In this document: in pieces, positions 48,587-63,500 of the stretch
Layout: every line of letters starts with the position of its first letter
How positions within the stretch are numbered: the first letter of the stretch is position 1
Notes under the pieces: generated by a model
Told to the model about the DNA's origin: nothing
Seen by the model: the letters and a program-made list of their open reading frames with translations, nothing else
The model's database searches: none
Translations under genes and position numbers: made by a program
From: Corbicula japonica
Lineage: Eukaryota; Mollusca; Bivalvia; Venerida; Cyrenidae
Direction of reading: 5' to 3'
Length of the DNA stretch: 64,000 bases
Assembly (NCBI GenBank): GCA_038501625.1
Contig: JAZAYU010000011.1
Location: forward strand, 11,912,849 to 11,976,848

Positions 48587-51500
48587 ATGGCGTGTTCAAA
48601 ATGCTGCGGAAGCACAACGGGTAACGTTACACAGGTACTGCCCTTCAAGGTATGAATTTAACAAGTATTCAAATTGACCCTGCAAGTCTTTTAAGCTAAA
48701 TGTTATGTTTATAAATTATATATCGTGGTGTCACTGGTCCATCGTTGCCTTAGCCTAGGCCCTAACACCCTCTAAAATATTTATTTTTTGAACAGACCAG
48801 CACTGCATAAGATTCTATTGCTACTGGTGGTCTGAAAGAAAAATACACGGACACATGTTAACGGGGCTTTCCTGGCCCCTCTCAGTAGATCTATGTGGGC
48901 AAAGCAGGTCATCCATTCTTTAAAAAATGTAAAAATAATCATTATAGATGTAGATCTAGTTCAGTTTTGCCAGTTTAAAGCTGAAACTTTGTCGAATTCT
49001 TAAATTTATCATATTAATGAATAATAAAAGAAAAACAATTTCGAAAAAAATCCTCTTTTTTCAGGCAAATAACTATAGCAAACACCACCGTTTCATGTGT
49101 AGGTATGTTCCTACTCGGGCTAGCAGCCTACAATGGCTGACACGTGATTAGTCGCTCCTTTGGTATTTTATGGGCATTGTATGGCTCGTTTGGCCTAAAA
49201 AAGACTAGTCTAGTGAATGTCATGATTTTACTGACACATTGATAGCAATGTTATGTTGGGATATGCAATACATGAAAAAAACCTGATTATAAGTTGAGTC
49301 TTCGACTTGAAGTTCACACAGAAGCGAAAGAAAACAACTGTGCACTGATTTCAAGATTAGACCTCTGTAAATTGATAAACTGTCATTGCTACACTTAGTA
49401 CCAACACTAAGCTTAAAAAGCATATAAGTTTCTTACAAATTAAATGGTTCAAGCTATGATTCCCAGCCTTTTGAAATTCGTCAGCAGTTTGAAATATTGT
49501 CAGCATTTAAAATATATCATGGTCACTATGGAGACTAATTGCATGTCTGACAACTCTATAAATACGGACAGTGCAGGATCGGGTGCAAGATTTCGAAATA
49601 AGAGGTTTCGTTTAGGACAGTCCTTTGGTAGTTACGTGATAATTTCAACTTTCTGGGCCAAGATCAGTACTAAAAATATTGCTGGCCAAAATTGGGGTTC
49701 GAGCAACCCCACTAATTCCTTATTAATCCGACAATGCAATGTGTTATGTTTTAGGGAACAGACGGAGAAGGTCAGGAAGAGTTTTTTGGCCCCTTGGAGC
49801 AGAGAGAATGTCGGGATATGTTCTGTTTTCTCATCTTCGTAGCATTCCTTGTTGGAATTGTAAGTAATATTTACATTCAGTCAATCTGTGAACTAGCGGA
49901 CTCTCAGAGGGACATTGTCGCTGGCGCGGAGTCAGTAGAAAAGTATAAACTTTTGTTTTTAAGATCGTATTACACATTTCTTGCTGGATTAGTTTGATTG
50001 TCGTGAGGTAGGCCTATGTGTATTTCGCCGCTGAGAAAGAAAGCTAGTTCAGTCGTCATCATCAGGAGTTATTACGGTGTAAAAACGGTCAACATTCTTT
50101 CACAACATGGTATTTAAATGTAAGTTAATGCTATTTAAGATTTTTTGTATTTAGTATGGCAAGAAGTCGAGCTATTTGCTGTTAACTTATGGTTACTTGT
50201 TCGAAACCCTAAATTAAGCGATACTTATTATATCACAGTACTATATTTTGAAATAGCACCGTTTATTTGCATAGATTAAAAATAACATATTTTAAACATG
50301 TACTTACAGGGCGGCGTTACGGTTGTTGCGGTGCAGCAGGGCAACCCATATCGCCTAATATACGGTGTGGACAGCTTCGGTAATGTTTGTAACCAGAAAA
50401 ACGAGCTGATAGAAGGCGTCAACTATTCAGGGATTGATAACACTGGAAAATCGTGAGAATGGTTACTTTACATACATAAAAACTTAGAAATTCAGTAGCA
50501 TTTTGAACAGAAATGTATTGTAATTTTACAAACGTGTATATATTTCATTCGCAGAATTTTTAAAGGTATAAGACTTAAATCGCATAAATCAATGACTTCC
50601 AGTAACATCTTGCCCTGACGCAATGCAACACCAATACTACATTTTGATCCATCCCAAAGGATGTGCATATTGTGGTAAGCGTTATGTAGAATGCAGTATT
50701 TACAAATTAATATCATTCCAAGTTGAGCAGTATTTGATAAGGGAAACTTACTAAGTCACCATGGTAAAACGGTAAATAAAGAGGTGTGTAGGTAGACCAC
50801 AATATTCTGTGGTTTGGTAGGATTTATCTGTTCTAGAGTATAGTGTTCTCTTTGTGAGAAGGTTTTGTCATTCAAAGAGGTCAGTGTTACATGTGTTAGA
50901 AGTCTCCATGAGCGTTCTCACAGCTTCTTACTTCTACAACTATTTCTGTTTAATTTCCTAGCATGATATCGTGAATTTATTAGAACTTAACTATTTTGTA
51001 GAAAGATTATTCTCACTATATATGTTATACATGTATATTTATAAGGGTTTATTTGACGGATTAGAACTGTTTGAACAAAACACTTAAGTTTTCTCATATT
51101 CTATAATTTGCTTATTTGTTCATGTATTCTTTCGGGGATCCAGTGTTTTTGAACGAGTTTTTCTGTTATTTTCTTTTCTCAACTGTGTATTAATATTGAT
51201 ATATATATTTAAAAACACAGAAGAACAGCCATTGTTTTTCTTCTCCAGGAAGGTGTTCTTCTTCAAGGAGGATTATTTCTTAGCGTTGTTGCAACAAAAG
51301 GCCGCCCCTAATGTATTAAAGGATGCTACGCTGATCATCTGTGTGGACAAATGTCCATACCAGACGTTAGAAGAGGCAGATTTCAGCGAACCGGAAAACC
51401 TGGGGCTGTGTCTGTATAATACGACTGCGTTCGAGGCGTCAGCATGCCCGACGTTACCAGTGAATCCTCAGTAAGAGCAGAATAAACTAGTGTACAAGTA

Positions 51501-54500
51501 TTTCTTAGCCGTTAATAATAGTATAAAAGTTTTAAGCTTGCACGCAGACTTAAATGCAAAATATAATTTCTATGTCCAAAAAGTTAAAAAATGCCATAAC
51601 TTGATAAAAAATCGAGGTATAGTCATAATCAACCTCTGAGATAAGATGGTAAAAAAAGTTTATAGTATAAGACAGTAGTACGAAAGATATGAGCTTGAAA
51701 AGATGAAGCTACAGTAGTTTAAAATGACATATGAAGTGGGCGCACGCAAAGGTCAATGGCACACTTGGTATTTTTTCAAATGTATGCCCGTTTTTACTTA
51801 AAACTTCGGGTAAGTTTCATGTTTATGTATTTTTGTCAGTAGGGATTATGTTTGTTTTATTTTTCACCATTTTCTTAACATTGATACAACACAGTCTTTA
51901 CAGGGGTCGCGGGATGTAATGATAACCACCTCCGCAAACATTTATTTTTTTGTGTGGGAAGGGGATGAAACATTAAAAAAAACAATTTTGCAATTTTACC
52001 TTTTTTCTAAACGGTCAACTCACAACTACTAAGGTCTTCAGTGGGCAGTAGGGGTTACTCTCCCACCACCTTTTCTGCAAAACTATCCACCTGACATTAT
52101 TTGTATGGGAAGTGTATTGCACTGCACTACGCTATTTGCTTGTTTCACCCCATCTGCATTAATTAAGATAACTAAGTAAATGCCAATGCACGAAATTGCT
52201 AGACAAAAAGTTAGCTGAAAAATGTAAGACGTTTTATCAGTATCCGCCGAAATTGAAAAATGCCATTGATAACGAAAGTATATTTGAAACTGCTGCGCAA
52301 CTGGCTTACCAGGTATTCAGGGATATGTTGGTGTTTAAAATCAATATTTTCAGAAAACAAAGTACGGCTGTTATAACTTATGGCTTCGTTGTAAATTTAA
52401 TTTACGTATTTTTTCCAAGACACCGCCCATCATATTTCTTTGTATTACGTGAAAAATATCCACAGCACATTTCTTAAATTTCTGACCATAATATCCATCA
52501 CTTGGCTAATAAAATATAGCCATTCAGGAGCGCCGGTTAAATAAGCCATGGCCTTTTTAAATACGTTTTTTTTAAAGATTCACATTAATAAAAAATACAA
52601 AAACTATTTGTTTTGTTCTTCGTCATATGCGCTATCTAGTTTTCTGGGACGAAGCTCACGGAAGGTCATGTGGATTCATAATCGTGCTAGGGGTCCGTGG
52701 AGTTTTTGAAACAGTAGTGCAGTCTGTATGCATTGTGGGCGTTCTGGGGTGAACCATGAGCATTCAACCGCGTACTAGCATACAAGCAGATACGGCTGGC
52801 TTTACATTTAAAAGTTCTGCGTGACCTTAGGATACTGACTTGTAGGATTTAAAAAAAGACTCGGGGAAAATGTTCGTATCTCAACTGCGTCTTATTCAAT
52901 ATTTCATAACAGACACGTTGATTTACCTATGCTTACAATTTTACCTACAGTGTTTAAGAACTCGGTTGCACGTACAATCTTCTTAACTTGGCGCACAACG
53001 CAACCGCCCATCCAATTACTTGCGCTTTTATGATTTTATAGTGTATACTTGTGTTTTTCGGTCGAGTTCCAGATGTTTATTTAGAAAGTATGTCAAAAAG
53101 AATCCCATGCTCCATAAGATGTAATGTATTTTCTATTTGAAAATTTACCACTGGATTCTAGTTAACCGCTGGCACCTTTTAAAGACAACTGCCGTTGTTT
53201 CCGATTTCCCTATGACTTTTAAATGTTCACCATTTGCATGTATTACTTAAGAGAGAAAGTATCTTCCTTGCCAATAGATTGCGCAAATCGCAATTCATTA
53301 AAACAAATAACAATATAAAAAGATGTAAAATATACAAACGGTGCTTATGTAAAATTCATAATGCCGAGTGAAATCGGACACTACCACAATCGTATTTTAC
53401 ATGTGACCAGTATGACCTTATGCATTCTGTCTAATAACGTTCTGTCACACATCATATGAGTCGCATTGATAGGTAGGGACAAAACATATGCATTCTAATG
53501 TTAGAGGGTAAATCCATTTATCAAATGGCCAAGAACGCAGAATTATTTTGTCGAGCCCGCTTGCGGTGAGCTCGACTTTGCGATTCGGTGTGTGTTCGTG
53601 CGTTAGTGCGTGTGCGTCCGGATTTGTCGGGCCCATAACTTTAACACGAATTGAGCAATCTTGTTTATATTTGTCAAGAATGTTAACCTAAATCAGAGGA
53701 ATTGTCGTGCGCTATTCCCAGGTTCCCATCTCAAAGGTCAAGTTCACAGTTAGGAGACAAAGTTCGTGTGAAAGCTCGTCCGACCCATAACATTAACATG
53801 CATTCAGTAATCTTGTTTATATTTGGAAAGAATGTTAACCTCAATGAGACGATGTGTCACGCGCAAATGCCAGATTTCCATCTCTAAGGTCAAGTTCACA
53901 GGGCTCCAAGGTCATGTGAAAGCGGGCTCGACACGTTCACAAGAGGCATCTAGTTTTGTATTAGTTAAATCATATTGGCTAAATCATTTTAAACTCATCT
54001 AACTAGTTACTTTCTTAAATCATTTTTATAATAGTAAAATTTATTAAAAGTTGGGAACATACCATGCTTAATTTGAAACACAATGTTAATAGTAACTGTT
54101 TTTGCAATTCGTGTTCTTCAGCAATATGGCCTTTTGTGGTTTCTTCAGATCGTGAATTTTAATTCTCAATGTCCTTTTTGTGTCTCCTGCGATAACATGT
54201 AGACACAATCATAGGGATCCTATTGTCTGGCGGCAGCGTCGTCGGTTGCGCCAGCGTCCGATAGTCCCTTAACATTCACATTAAACTAAATGTTGCATAT
54301 AATTTTACATGTCCTATTCACATAACAGTTAAAATATAACGTCTACATGAACAAAACCATCGGTGAGAACAAGAATGATAACTCCTGTTTCATTTTTATG
54401 AGTTGTGCCCTTTCCATCTTTTGGAGACACGTGTTCGGTGGAATTTTAGTTTGTTATTAAATTAAACAACATCTTATTCACCGGCGCTGAAAATAATTTC

Positions 54501-57500
54501 ATCAACGCCATTGTCCTTTTTTAAAGATATTTTTGTTTACGTTAAACTACGCCTACCTGCTCAGTTTTGTTCATTTTGTATAGGAGGAGCGTGTTTAACC
54601 GGTGTATACCAGAATGGATCTTTACCCAGGCGAAGGCAATGGCCTCGTCCTTCGCCTCCGTTCTCAGTCACGGCATTATGGGCGAAAATTTCCCACAGGT
54701 ACTGAACATTATAAGTACCTTGCATGAGTGTGAGTGTAAGAAAAATCTGACACCGAGGGGGAACTGTTTTGCGGTAACGAGGCTTTGCCGAGTTCCCCCC
54801 AAAACAGTTCACTCGAGGCGACAGATTTTCTATCTTTACCGAATGTCTCGTGCAAGTTACTTTTTCTTGCATACCTTTTACTGTTCATAACATTAATTTT
54901 GTGTTTATTTAATATACAAACTTCATTTTGTATTCTTACGCTGAAATAATGACGTTTACGCAAACCTTATTTTGTAAATGACGTCACTAATTTGAATATA
55001 TTATAGTGATGCCATTTCAGCCAACCAGATTGCGTGAGATTTGAGACTGGTCTCCAACCTTTGTTTTATGATTTGGTCTTCTCTAGTAGACGAATCAATT
55101 CTTTATAATTACACAATAGCGGGTATCCGTAAGATTAACAATGTTTTTTTACAGCGACGTCAATCTAACGTCAACAAATTGTGATGAAAATTTATTATTA
55201 ACGACATCAGTGGGAAAGTAAAAACGACATGTATTTAAAATTGCGTTGGCAGCGATGACATGATATTTTTATATACATTGACCGAAAACATTTTTAAGCT
55301 CCTAGGCTCTGCCCACTGACGGAATATAAGGATCCTCCAAAGGTCCCATGAAAGTGGGGGCCGCCTTTTCTACGACCGTAGCGGCCTTTTCTAATATCAC
55401 CATTTATCAAAGGGAGTAATCTCTTATTCTTTATTTATAGATTGTTCTTGCAAAGTTTTCACAGAAATTTGTTTAATATTACAGAAAATAATATCCGATT
55501 TGAAGAACACCTGGCAGGTGATTGGTTGCCTGGCTGCTCTTGGCGTCGGTGTTGCACTCGTCGTCGTTATCTTGATGGGGATTCTCGCCGCTGTCATTGT
55601 GTATACCCTGGTCATTGCCGTCATGTTCTTCACCATGGCAACCACTACATATTGCTGGTAATTTTAATTTATACAATTTTATCCAATGCACAGATATATG
55701 TATATTTTCCCCTGACAATTTGGAATCAAATTTTGAATATAGTAGTTTCGAAAATTATTTCATACGAGGTAAATTACTAGTTTGTCATTGATGTAATCAG
55801 TTGCACATGGACGTTCGAAGATGTATAAAATTGTCAAAACTTTTCACTTCCATAACCGTCATATCTGCTAAGTGTATATTGGATCCAATTTAAAGAAACG
55901 TCAAAATACTAAAATTTATTCAATGAACATTGTATAAGTTAATAAAATATAACTAAAATGATCCACAAAATTAACAGTTACTATCGGTGTATTATATTCT
56001 TAGGTGAAACAAACGCGACAGATCGCAAAGTTAGTCAACCTCATTCTTCGTGTAAGTTATAATAATAATGGTGATACAGACAAAATACAACGTGTAAAAC
56101 ACAAAGCAAACTCTGTCAAACGCCAGAGCAAAGTCTTGCCAAGACACGCCAGGAGCTTCCCTGTCGAGCTCCTGTCTGCAGGTGATATCGTTGGCAACGC
56201 CCTCGTGTAATGGGTTATTGGTCACGTGATTAGGTTGAGCTATTGAACTGTGCTTAGAACAGTTCAGTACCTTTGCCAGCCATCTACATGGTGGATAAAC
56301 CGGAAGCGAAGAATCCATGTAGAACAGGCGCATGCTGATCGTTACACTAATCATGACCATTACACTCCCGATGAACAATGACGTCAGATAGTAACACAAG
56401 AGAGACATCGGCGCAGAAGTCTTCGGAATGTTGTCGCTTACTAATGTCATGAAAACAGCAAACGACAACAGAATTGTTATCGTGTATGAAATTCTCTCGC
56501 CGCTTTGTATCGGAATAATGAAAGCCAGGCAGTCCAAGACGCTGAGAAATAATATTGGGAGTATGACATTGACAACAAAAAATTCGGATCGTCGAATGAA
56601 AGTGAGGCTATACTGAACGAGTGAAAGTCCGTTTTCATCATACGACAAACTTGACGTTTCTCCAAGCTTCCATTCTCCATTTTCTTGATAGAAAGGTGTA
56701 TTCACTTTATTTTCGGTTGAGTAAAGTTTGATTTCGTTTGCGGTGTATGGCCACGCTACAAATGTCGCGTGACACTCTTGATGATCGAACGGATAATTGC
56801 GAACGTCGTACGCGCATTTGGACTGAAATACGTCACCAGGTTGCCAGATGACGGTGCCGTTAAACAGCACGCGCACGAGTGCATCGTCTGCATTCAGGTT
56901 GCTGACTACTCTCGAAGGGTTGCCAAGCATGACTGTAGGTATCCAAACCTGAAATATATATAATTTGTAACATTTATTCCAATCACGAAAACAAAAGATT
57001 GACCCTTAATTATCTAACGAAAATGCTACGTGAATCACACAGAATATTATCACCCTGGCTAACCTGGTACGCTTCGCGAACGGCACTACGCCGCGATCAC
57101 GGCATATGCAACGCTTTTAACCGGCATAACCGGTGTCAATGTAGGAGATTTTGTGGGGTAAGGTAAGAAAATCGCAGTTTTTGGTTAGATATTTAAATAA
57201 TACTCAAACCAATAGGCCTGTACGGCTGTCAAATCATGACTATTTATGATTCTAGTCTTCTCTGTGTCCAGAATACAGTAGTTTGCTCAATCATTCGTGA
57301 AAATGGACCTCTTTGTTGGTGTACATTGCAAAACAGAGTGTCCGTCTGTCCGTGTGTCCGTCTGTCTAGATTAGTGTTGGTTGTTCAAGGTCAAGGTTTC
57401 GGTGATTTCTAAAATGGAACTAGGTTTCCGATCGATAACTGATGAACAGTTGGTCTTGAACTTACAAAACTCGATGTGGGTTGACCTTGCTAAGGAACAT

Positions 57501-60500
57501 AGTTGTTGTTTCTGTGTTAAGCAGAGTCAAGTACATTGTATGTAAACTGGTACTTTTTTGTACCTAGACATTACACATCTAAACAGCAGTAATACTTGCC
57601 TTTTTAGAAGGAAACATGAGACTGGTTACGCCAGTGGAGCGCGGGTCCCATTTTAGTCTTTCATCAAACCATATGATCCTCAAATATCCCACAGTGTTCA
57701 GTTCTCCGTCGATTTCGTTGATTCTGTTCAGTGACGTAATATGTAATGACACGCCGATGGATAAAGGTTTCGAACACGTCAAGCATGGTCTTATTTCTGG
57801 AACATAATCCTCTAAAAGATGCCTATACAACGCATTCGTTGTGTTAATTGTAGAACCTCCACTCCTTAGGATTACACAAACACTTAAGCAAACATAAATC
57901 GAAAAATAAACAACGTTTGATCTCATTTTGATTTATGTTTCATAAAATGAACTCTGGTTTTTCTTCGATTATTATTAAGGTTGGATATTTTCGTTTCAGT
58001 GGTTGTAGTCTATGACTGGCATTTATACATTGCAAATTCCCAATAATAATTCCGCCACTTATTATATTAATACCAATTGTTATTCCGAATGTGATCATTG
58101 GCATTTCATAGCGATATTTCTCGTGAGGACGACCGTTGAGTACGGGCGGCCAACACCGTGAAATATTATTAAGTTAATTTGATTTTACGAATGGTGGCAT
58201 AATTCAAATCGACCTCATTTAAATAATGACGTCATTTAATTTTATTTAGCGCCTCGCTAACAAATTCGGTGAAAACTTTGGCTCAGTGCTGATGCCTATC
58301 AGTTCCAAGGCGTTCCATTCAAACAAGTGCTAGTTTGTGTTAATTTAGCACAAAGTCATTTAATCCAAAGAGAGTTCATTTAAACCAGAGTTTATGAATT
58401 CAATTCGAATATTGTTCTTATTTAATTTAATTTAACACATATTAATACTTCGAAACAAACATTTAACAAAACCCATCTTCTTCGATATCATTTAATTCCG
58501 AGCAATGCTGCATAATGCATTATGATTCATAATCTCTAAAGTATAGAGAACTATATTCAATTCCAAGGTAAGTCTGTTTATTTGGTGCGGGGGCGCTGAA
58601 GCTCTACAGAGCACAGGTTAAGCAGGTGTTCAACTAATGTTTTTCTTTTAAGTTTACAATAAATAATAAAATTGTATTAAAAAGAAAAATGTATACATGT
58701 AATTCGGCACAAGCGTTTATGGACAAATAGTGTTGAACTAACAATAATAACTTCTATAAGTGTTTTAATCATTTGTTTTTATTATACTAGACACGAGTTC
58801 TCACATGTCTGGAACATTTAAAGTGCAACAGACATCCATATTGATATTATAAGATACGAATATTTGAAATATATAAACAAAGTTAGTAATTCTTTATCAA
58901 TAATATTAGAACGTAAGACTTGAATGCTGTATTCAAACAGGAATTTGATCCAGAGCAACGCTGGTTCTATAAGCTAATAAATTTAAAAATATGCTTGTTA
59001 AATTCCATGTCTCATCACACAGTCATAGAATGGAAACTACACAAGTTTAATTTATTAAGAACAATTATGCACACACTGTCCTGAGATTCAGACTGAAAAC
59101 GAATTATCACTTCTTCTTATGTTTTATTTGTTTGTGTGCTTTTGCATGCAACATTGTTGAGCTGATGGGTGGGTTGGAGTTATTTCACAAAGACAACTTG
59201 TACTTGTTTTGTGATATGAGAACCTGTTGGGGCAAGTGTGAGGTTGGTGCACCCTAGAACCTGGTTTAAACCCACATTGGCAATTGAACTGACTGTTCCA
59301 AGGCGGTAACCCCTCGGGTTCTCATTTTTGTTAATTGTAATTGTTTGTAGTGTATTTTTTTAAACTAATCATTTTATTAACCATGCTCTTTCCCTCTCTC
59401 TCTTCTTCTTGACTGTGTGGGGAGGCTGTTTTTACTAAATGTGGCAATTCCTGATATGCATTTTTCACTTTTTCTTACTGGTATCCCACACTACCGCGAA
59501 CTTAGAAACAAAAATTTCAAAGTTTTTACTTTGGCCAAACATAAATACATTCTAAGACCTCGTGTCTTTAGTCACCAAAAATTTTCTATTAGCAAAATAT
59601 ATTTACTTTGCCGACATAACAAATAACAATAAGTCTTAGATAATGTTTTTCTCTTCATTAATATTTTGTAATACTTTTTTGAGGCCCCTATCCGGGTAAC
59701 CCCGTTTATTTTCTATTACAGTGATTACACTAGCACAATGATACAATAGTGTTGTTGTTATAACTATACTTATTGATATTTTGTAATACTATTAAGTACT
59801 ACATTTATTTTTGCTGTATTTGAAAACATTAAACGTCACTTGTAAACAGGTACATCGCATCCTTTTTTCATAGTTTTTATAAGCTAAGTTTTTCGTAATC
59901 TCGTCCGGTTAATCATGTTCTCTTCGTGTTTGTATTGCTAGAAGCATTGTACAATGATTTGTGCAAATGAAACATTCGAATTCTACTATTCGTATTTCAA
60001 TACCAACATATGCTTAAATATAATAATCACTGATGAATTCGTAAGTTCCCCATGAGAGTAATATTTGGAACATTAATGGTAATTACGCTGACCAATGGCA
60101 TGTACTAGATGATGGACAGTTAGGTGCTACATAGTCATTTCAAGACCCCAAGATCATAAAACTTAGTTTTGAGATCAGTCTAAAATCTCAAGGATCTGAT
60201 TGGCTGAAATGGCGACTGGTCGCCATTTCAGCCAATCAGATCCTTGAGATTTAAGACTGATCTCCAGATTTAGTTTTATGATCTTGGGCACTGATCACTA
60301 CAATGACGAGTGTTATCTTTATCATCGCAAATACAAAGAAACACAAAACATCGACTTGAATGCCCACATGAGTAGTATGATACTGATATATGATACTTAT
60401 ATGATTCTGATATGAGGTCCTTTTGCCTAACAAATGTATACAATATAAGTTATTTGTAGAAGTGTGTTTTACCGTGACATTGAATGTCCTGGTCGCGTAA

Positions 60501-63500
60501 ATAGATAACATAATAATAATAATTGTTGAATTCTCTCTTCAAAATTGAAATAGTTTTTGTGTCCCTTAGTTTTTGTGCACGAAAATCAAAGTTTAGAGAA
60601 TTTACTAAAACGATAAAACTATTTTTTACTGAAAACGAATCATTCGTGCACCCGGATCCAACTGTCCTTTTTGTTAAATTGATTGAGAATGGAAATGAAT
60701 GCCGTCGGAATCCAAATACCGGTACTCCATTTTTGCGGAGTTGGCCGTGCATAATTAAGATGTAATTTTCGAACGTATTTGGTGGTGTATTTCTAGAACA
60801 GACGAAACCATCCGTGTAAATGCCATTTGAATAAATTTAAGTGTTGTTTTCCCCACATGAAGATCGAGTGAAATGTGCAAATCACATTCGGCCACATTCA
60901 GTAAACACAGCCTCCCCAAAGAGGAAAAATGATCATGGTTTTAGAATAAGATCAGTTTCAAAATAAGACATCAATAAACGAAAATCCAAAAGAAGACGTC
61001 ATTATTCTATCTAACACTCAAACTATTTAAAGTGTTCTTTGCATAGGTTCTTTTCCTAAATATATTAACCATCTAATTGGGGTAAAGCTTTCAATTTGTC
61101 CCATATTCACACGATAATAATTGTCGTTTTTTATTCAGGTACACGTGGTACGAGCATAAGCAGTTATTTGATGAGTTGCCGCCCTCGCAGCAGACGGATG
61201 AGGCCAAGCAGGCAGTAACTACGTGGCTAGTGTATGGTGGCATCGCCACCGCTTTCACGGTAAGACCGGTGTACGCAAAAATTTTCAGAGTACTCAGTAT
61301 GTTTCCAATGTATGTAGTATGTTTCCGGTGTACTCAATATTTGTAGGTTTTGTGCAACGTCCGGTGTACGCGCTCTACATCATGTGACTGGTGTACGAAA
61401 TATTTATCTAGGTTTTAATTAAAGTAAACATGGCCAGTATTCATCCTGCGTTTCCATAATTATATCGCCGAATGCGTAAGTAAAAACTATGTTAAATAAG
61501 AGAACATTTTGGTAAAGCTTATAGCTGTAATAATTCTTTTCTTTGGTATATTGAATATATCCAGATATTTGGACTATAACGGATGGGCGTTAATTATAAT
61601 AAGGATAGGCCTAAGTGCTCTAAGTTTCCGAAGAACAGAACAGATTTTTTCAATTAACTCGAACCATCGACACTCGAACATTAGTATACAAAGTAGTATT
61701 GTAAGCATATTGTTCATCTTAAATGATGTAGACAAATTATATTCATCTCAAATGTTTGACATTCTGGTAACTTGAAACAAATACAGCAAGTAGCTATAAA
61801 AGTACCAGTAGTTAACATTCTTTAAGATGGTTGGGCTGTTGTTAATCTGAATTCCGCCATCACTAATTGACCGTTTAAGTATTGCGTTACTGAAGCATAT
61901 TCTCCCCTTATTTGAATTACCGGTATATATAGCTTTTTTGTTTGTTATTTCTATTTCAGGCAGTCCTGTTCTTGATCCTACTGGTTATGCGGAAACGTAT
62001 TGCATTGGTAATGTTCGATTTAAGATATGAAAAGTATTGTTTCGAAATTTGTAACTATAGGAAGTGTTTTATTTTGACAAAAGTCTCTTGAAATGTTTCG
62101 CCGCGTAAAAATCGCTAAGAAGTGTTGCGTTGGGATGAAAGACTGGAACCATTTGCTTCTTAATTCTAAGAATTGTTTCGTTGGGACAGGAGTCTTTTCG
62201 AATTATTCGCCGCTTACTTAATTGATATGCAATGACCTTCGCATAACATCGTTGTCTATCCAAACAGACCACTTCTTAGAGTATCAAGTTACAAGTCCTA
62301 AATATAATTGTGTATCTGTTGATATAGCACTATGAAAGAGACTTTAGGCTATCCTGTTCTATCAAACATCAAGATGACATTTTTGAAACATTTCGAGTTA
62401 TCTTGAAATTTGTTTAGTTCATGTATATAATATTACCATTTCTGCTTACCTCTATGTTCGCATGACTGTGGCAGGGGTTTAAGAGTTAAAGCGGCATTAC
62501 TTCAATTTAACCCGCTCTTGTAAGAAATATTACATGTATTTGGAACTATAGGCACAAATTTGCAGCATTAGTTCGGGCTAATAAAATTTTAATTTACTAA
62601 AATAAATTTGGTCCGTGAGACTAAACGCGAAAGTAGGATTTCCGAAACGTCACAGAAATCGAGATCGCGCATGAAGTGGTCTCTTCGTCGGTGCTAAATA
62701 TAGATCCATTATATTTAGATTCTTAAATGTTCGTTAACGATAATTTAACAATATCATTGAAAATCCCGTCTATAAGAAAGAATTCGATCGGACCTTTTGT
62801 GTTCCGTTAGAGAGTTTATATATTGGATTCTACATGTACATGGACAAATATGATTTTTCAATAGTATATTCTTACTTAAGTTTAGGGCTGGGGCTTTAAT
62901 GAAGGTTTGCATGAAAATCTCGTAAGAAATTGTAGAAACTCAGTCAGATTCTTCTATTCATGTTCTTGCTGATTTCTAGGTCCTCTGGGCTCAGCAAGGT
63001 CATCGTTTTTTCTTCACAATGCCATTGGTTTCTATGTTTTATATGTTTGTGTCCTTTGCATGCTGCATTGTCGAGTTGATGTGTGGGTTGGAGTAAATTC
63101 ATCAAATTAACTTGCACATGTTTGTTTATTTAAGAACCTTTTGGGGGAAGTGTCAGGTTGGTGTTTAAATCCCATAGTGGCAAAGTGCTTTCAAGGCGGT
63201 GATCCCCCATGTCATTTGTGGTGTCTTTTTGAAATTGGTCATAAGCCCATACTCTCTTCTCCTCTCTACTTTCTGGCTGTGTTGGAAGGCTGTGTTTTCT
63301 AAATGATGCTATTCATATTTCTATTAAAGATCAAATTTCGTTTTGTTTTCCTGTGAAAATGTTTAGCCCAACCAGGGACTCGTGGACTGACATTAACCGA
63401 ACTTGCAATAGTTAATATTTTTTGGTGTCATTCAACAAAACGTGAATTTTGAATAAAAATACGAAAGGAAACACTTTTATTTTTCCAATTTTTTTTGTTT

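Noticed and set aside
51895..51920. Candidate mini-exon (TCTTTACAGGGGTCGCGGGAT) between SLC44 exons 4 and 5
   Set aside because: It gives no recognisable match to the expected Arg-Cys-Pro loop and needs a poor donor. The direct 51470-52177 join keeps phase without it.
60450..60765. Opposed frames of 80-100 codons in SLC44 intron 6
   Set aside because: No similarity to SLC44, to the nested receptor or to any family I know; no splice signals.
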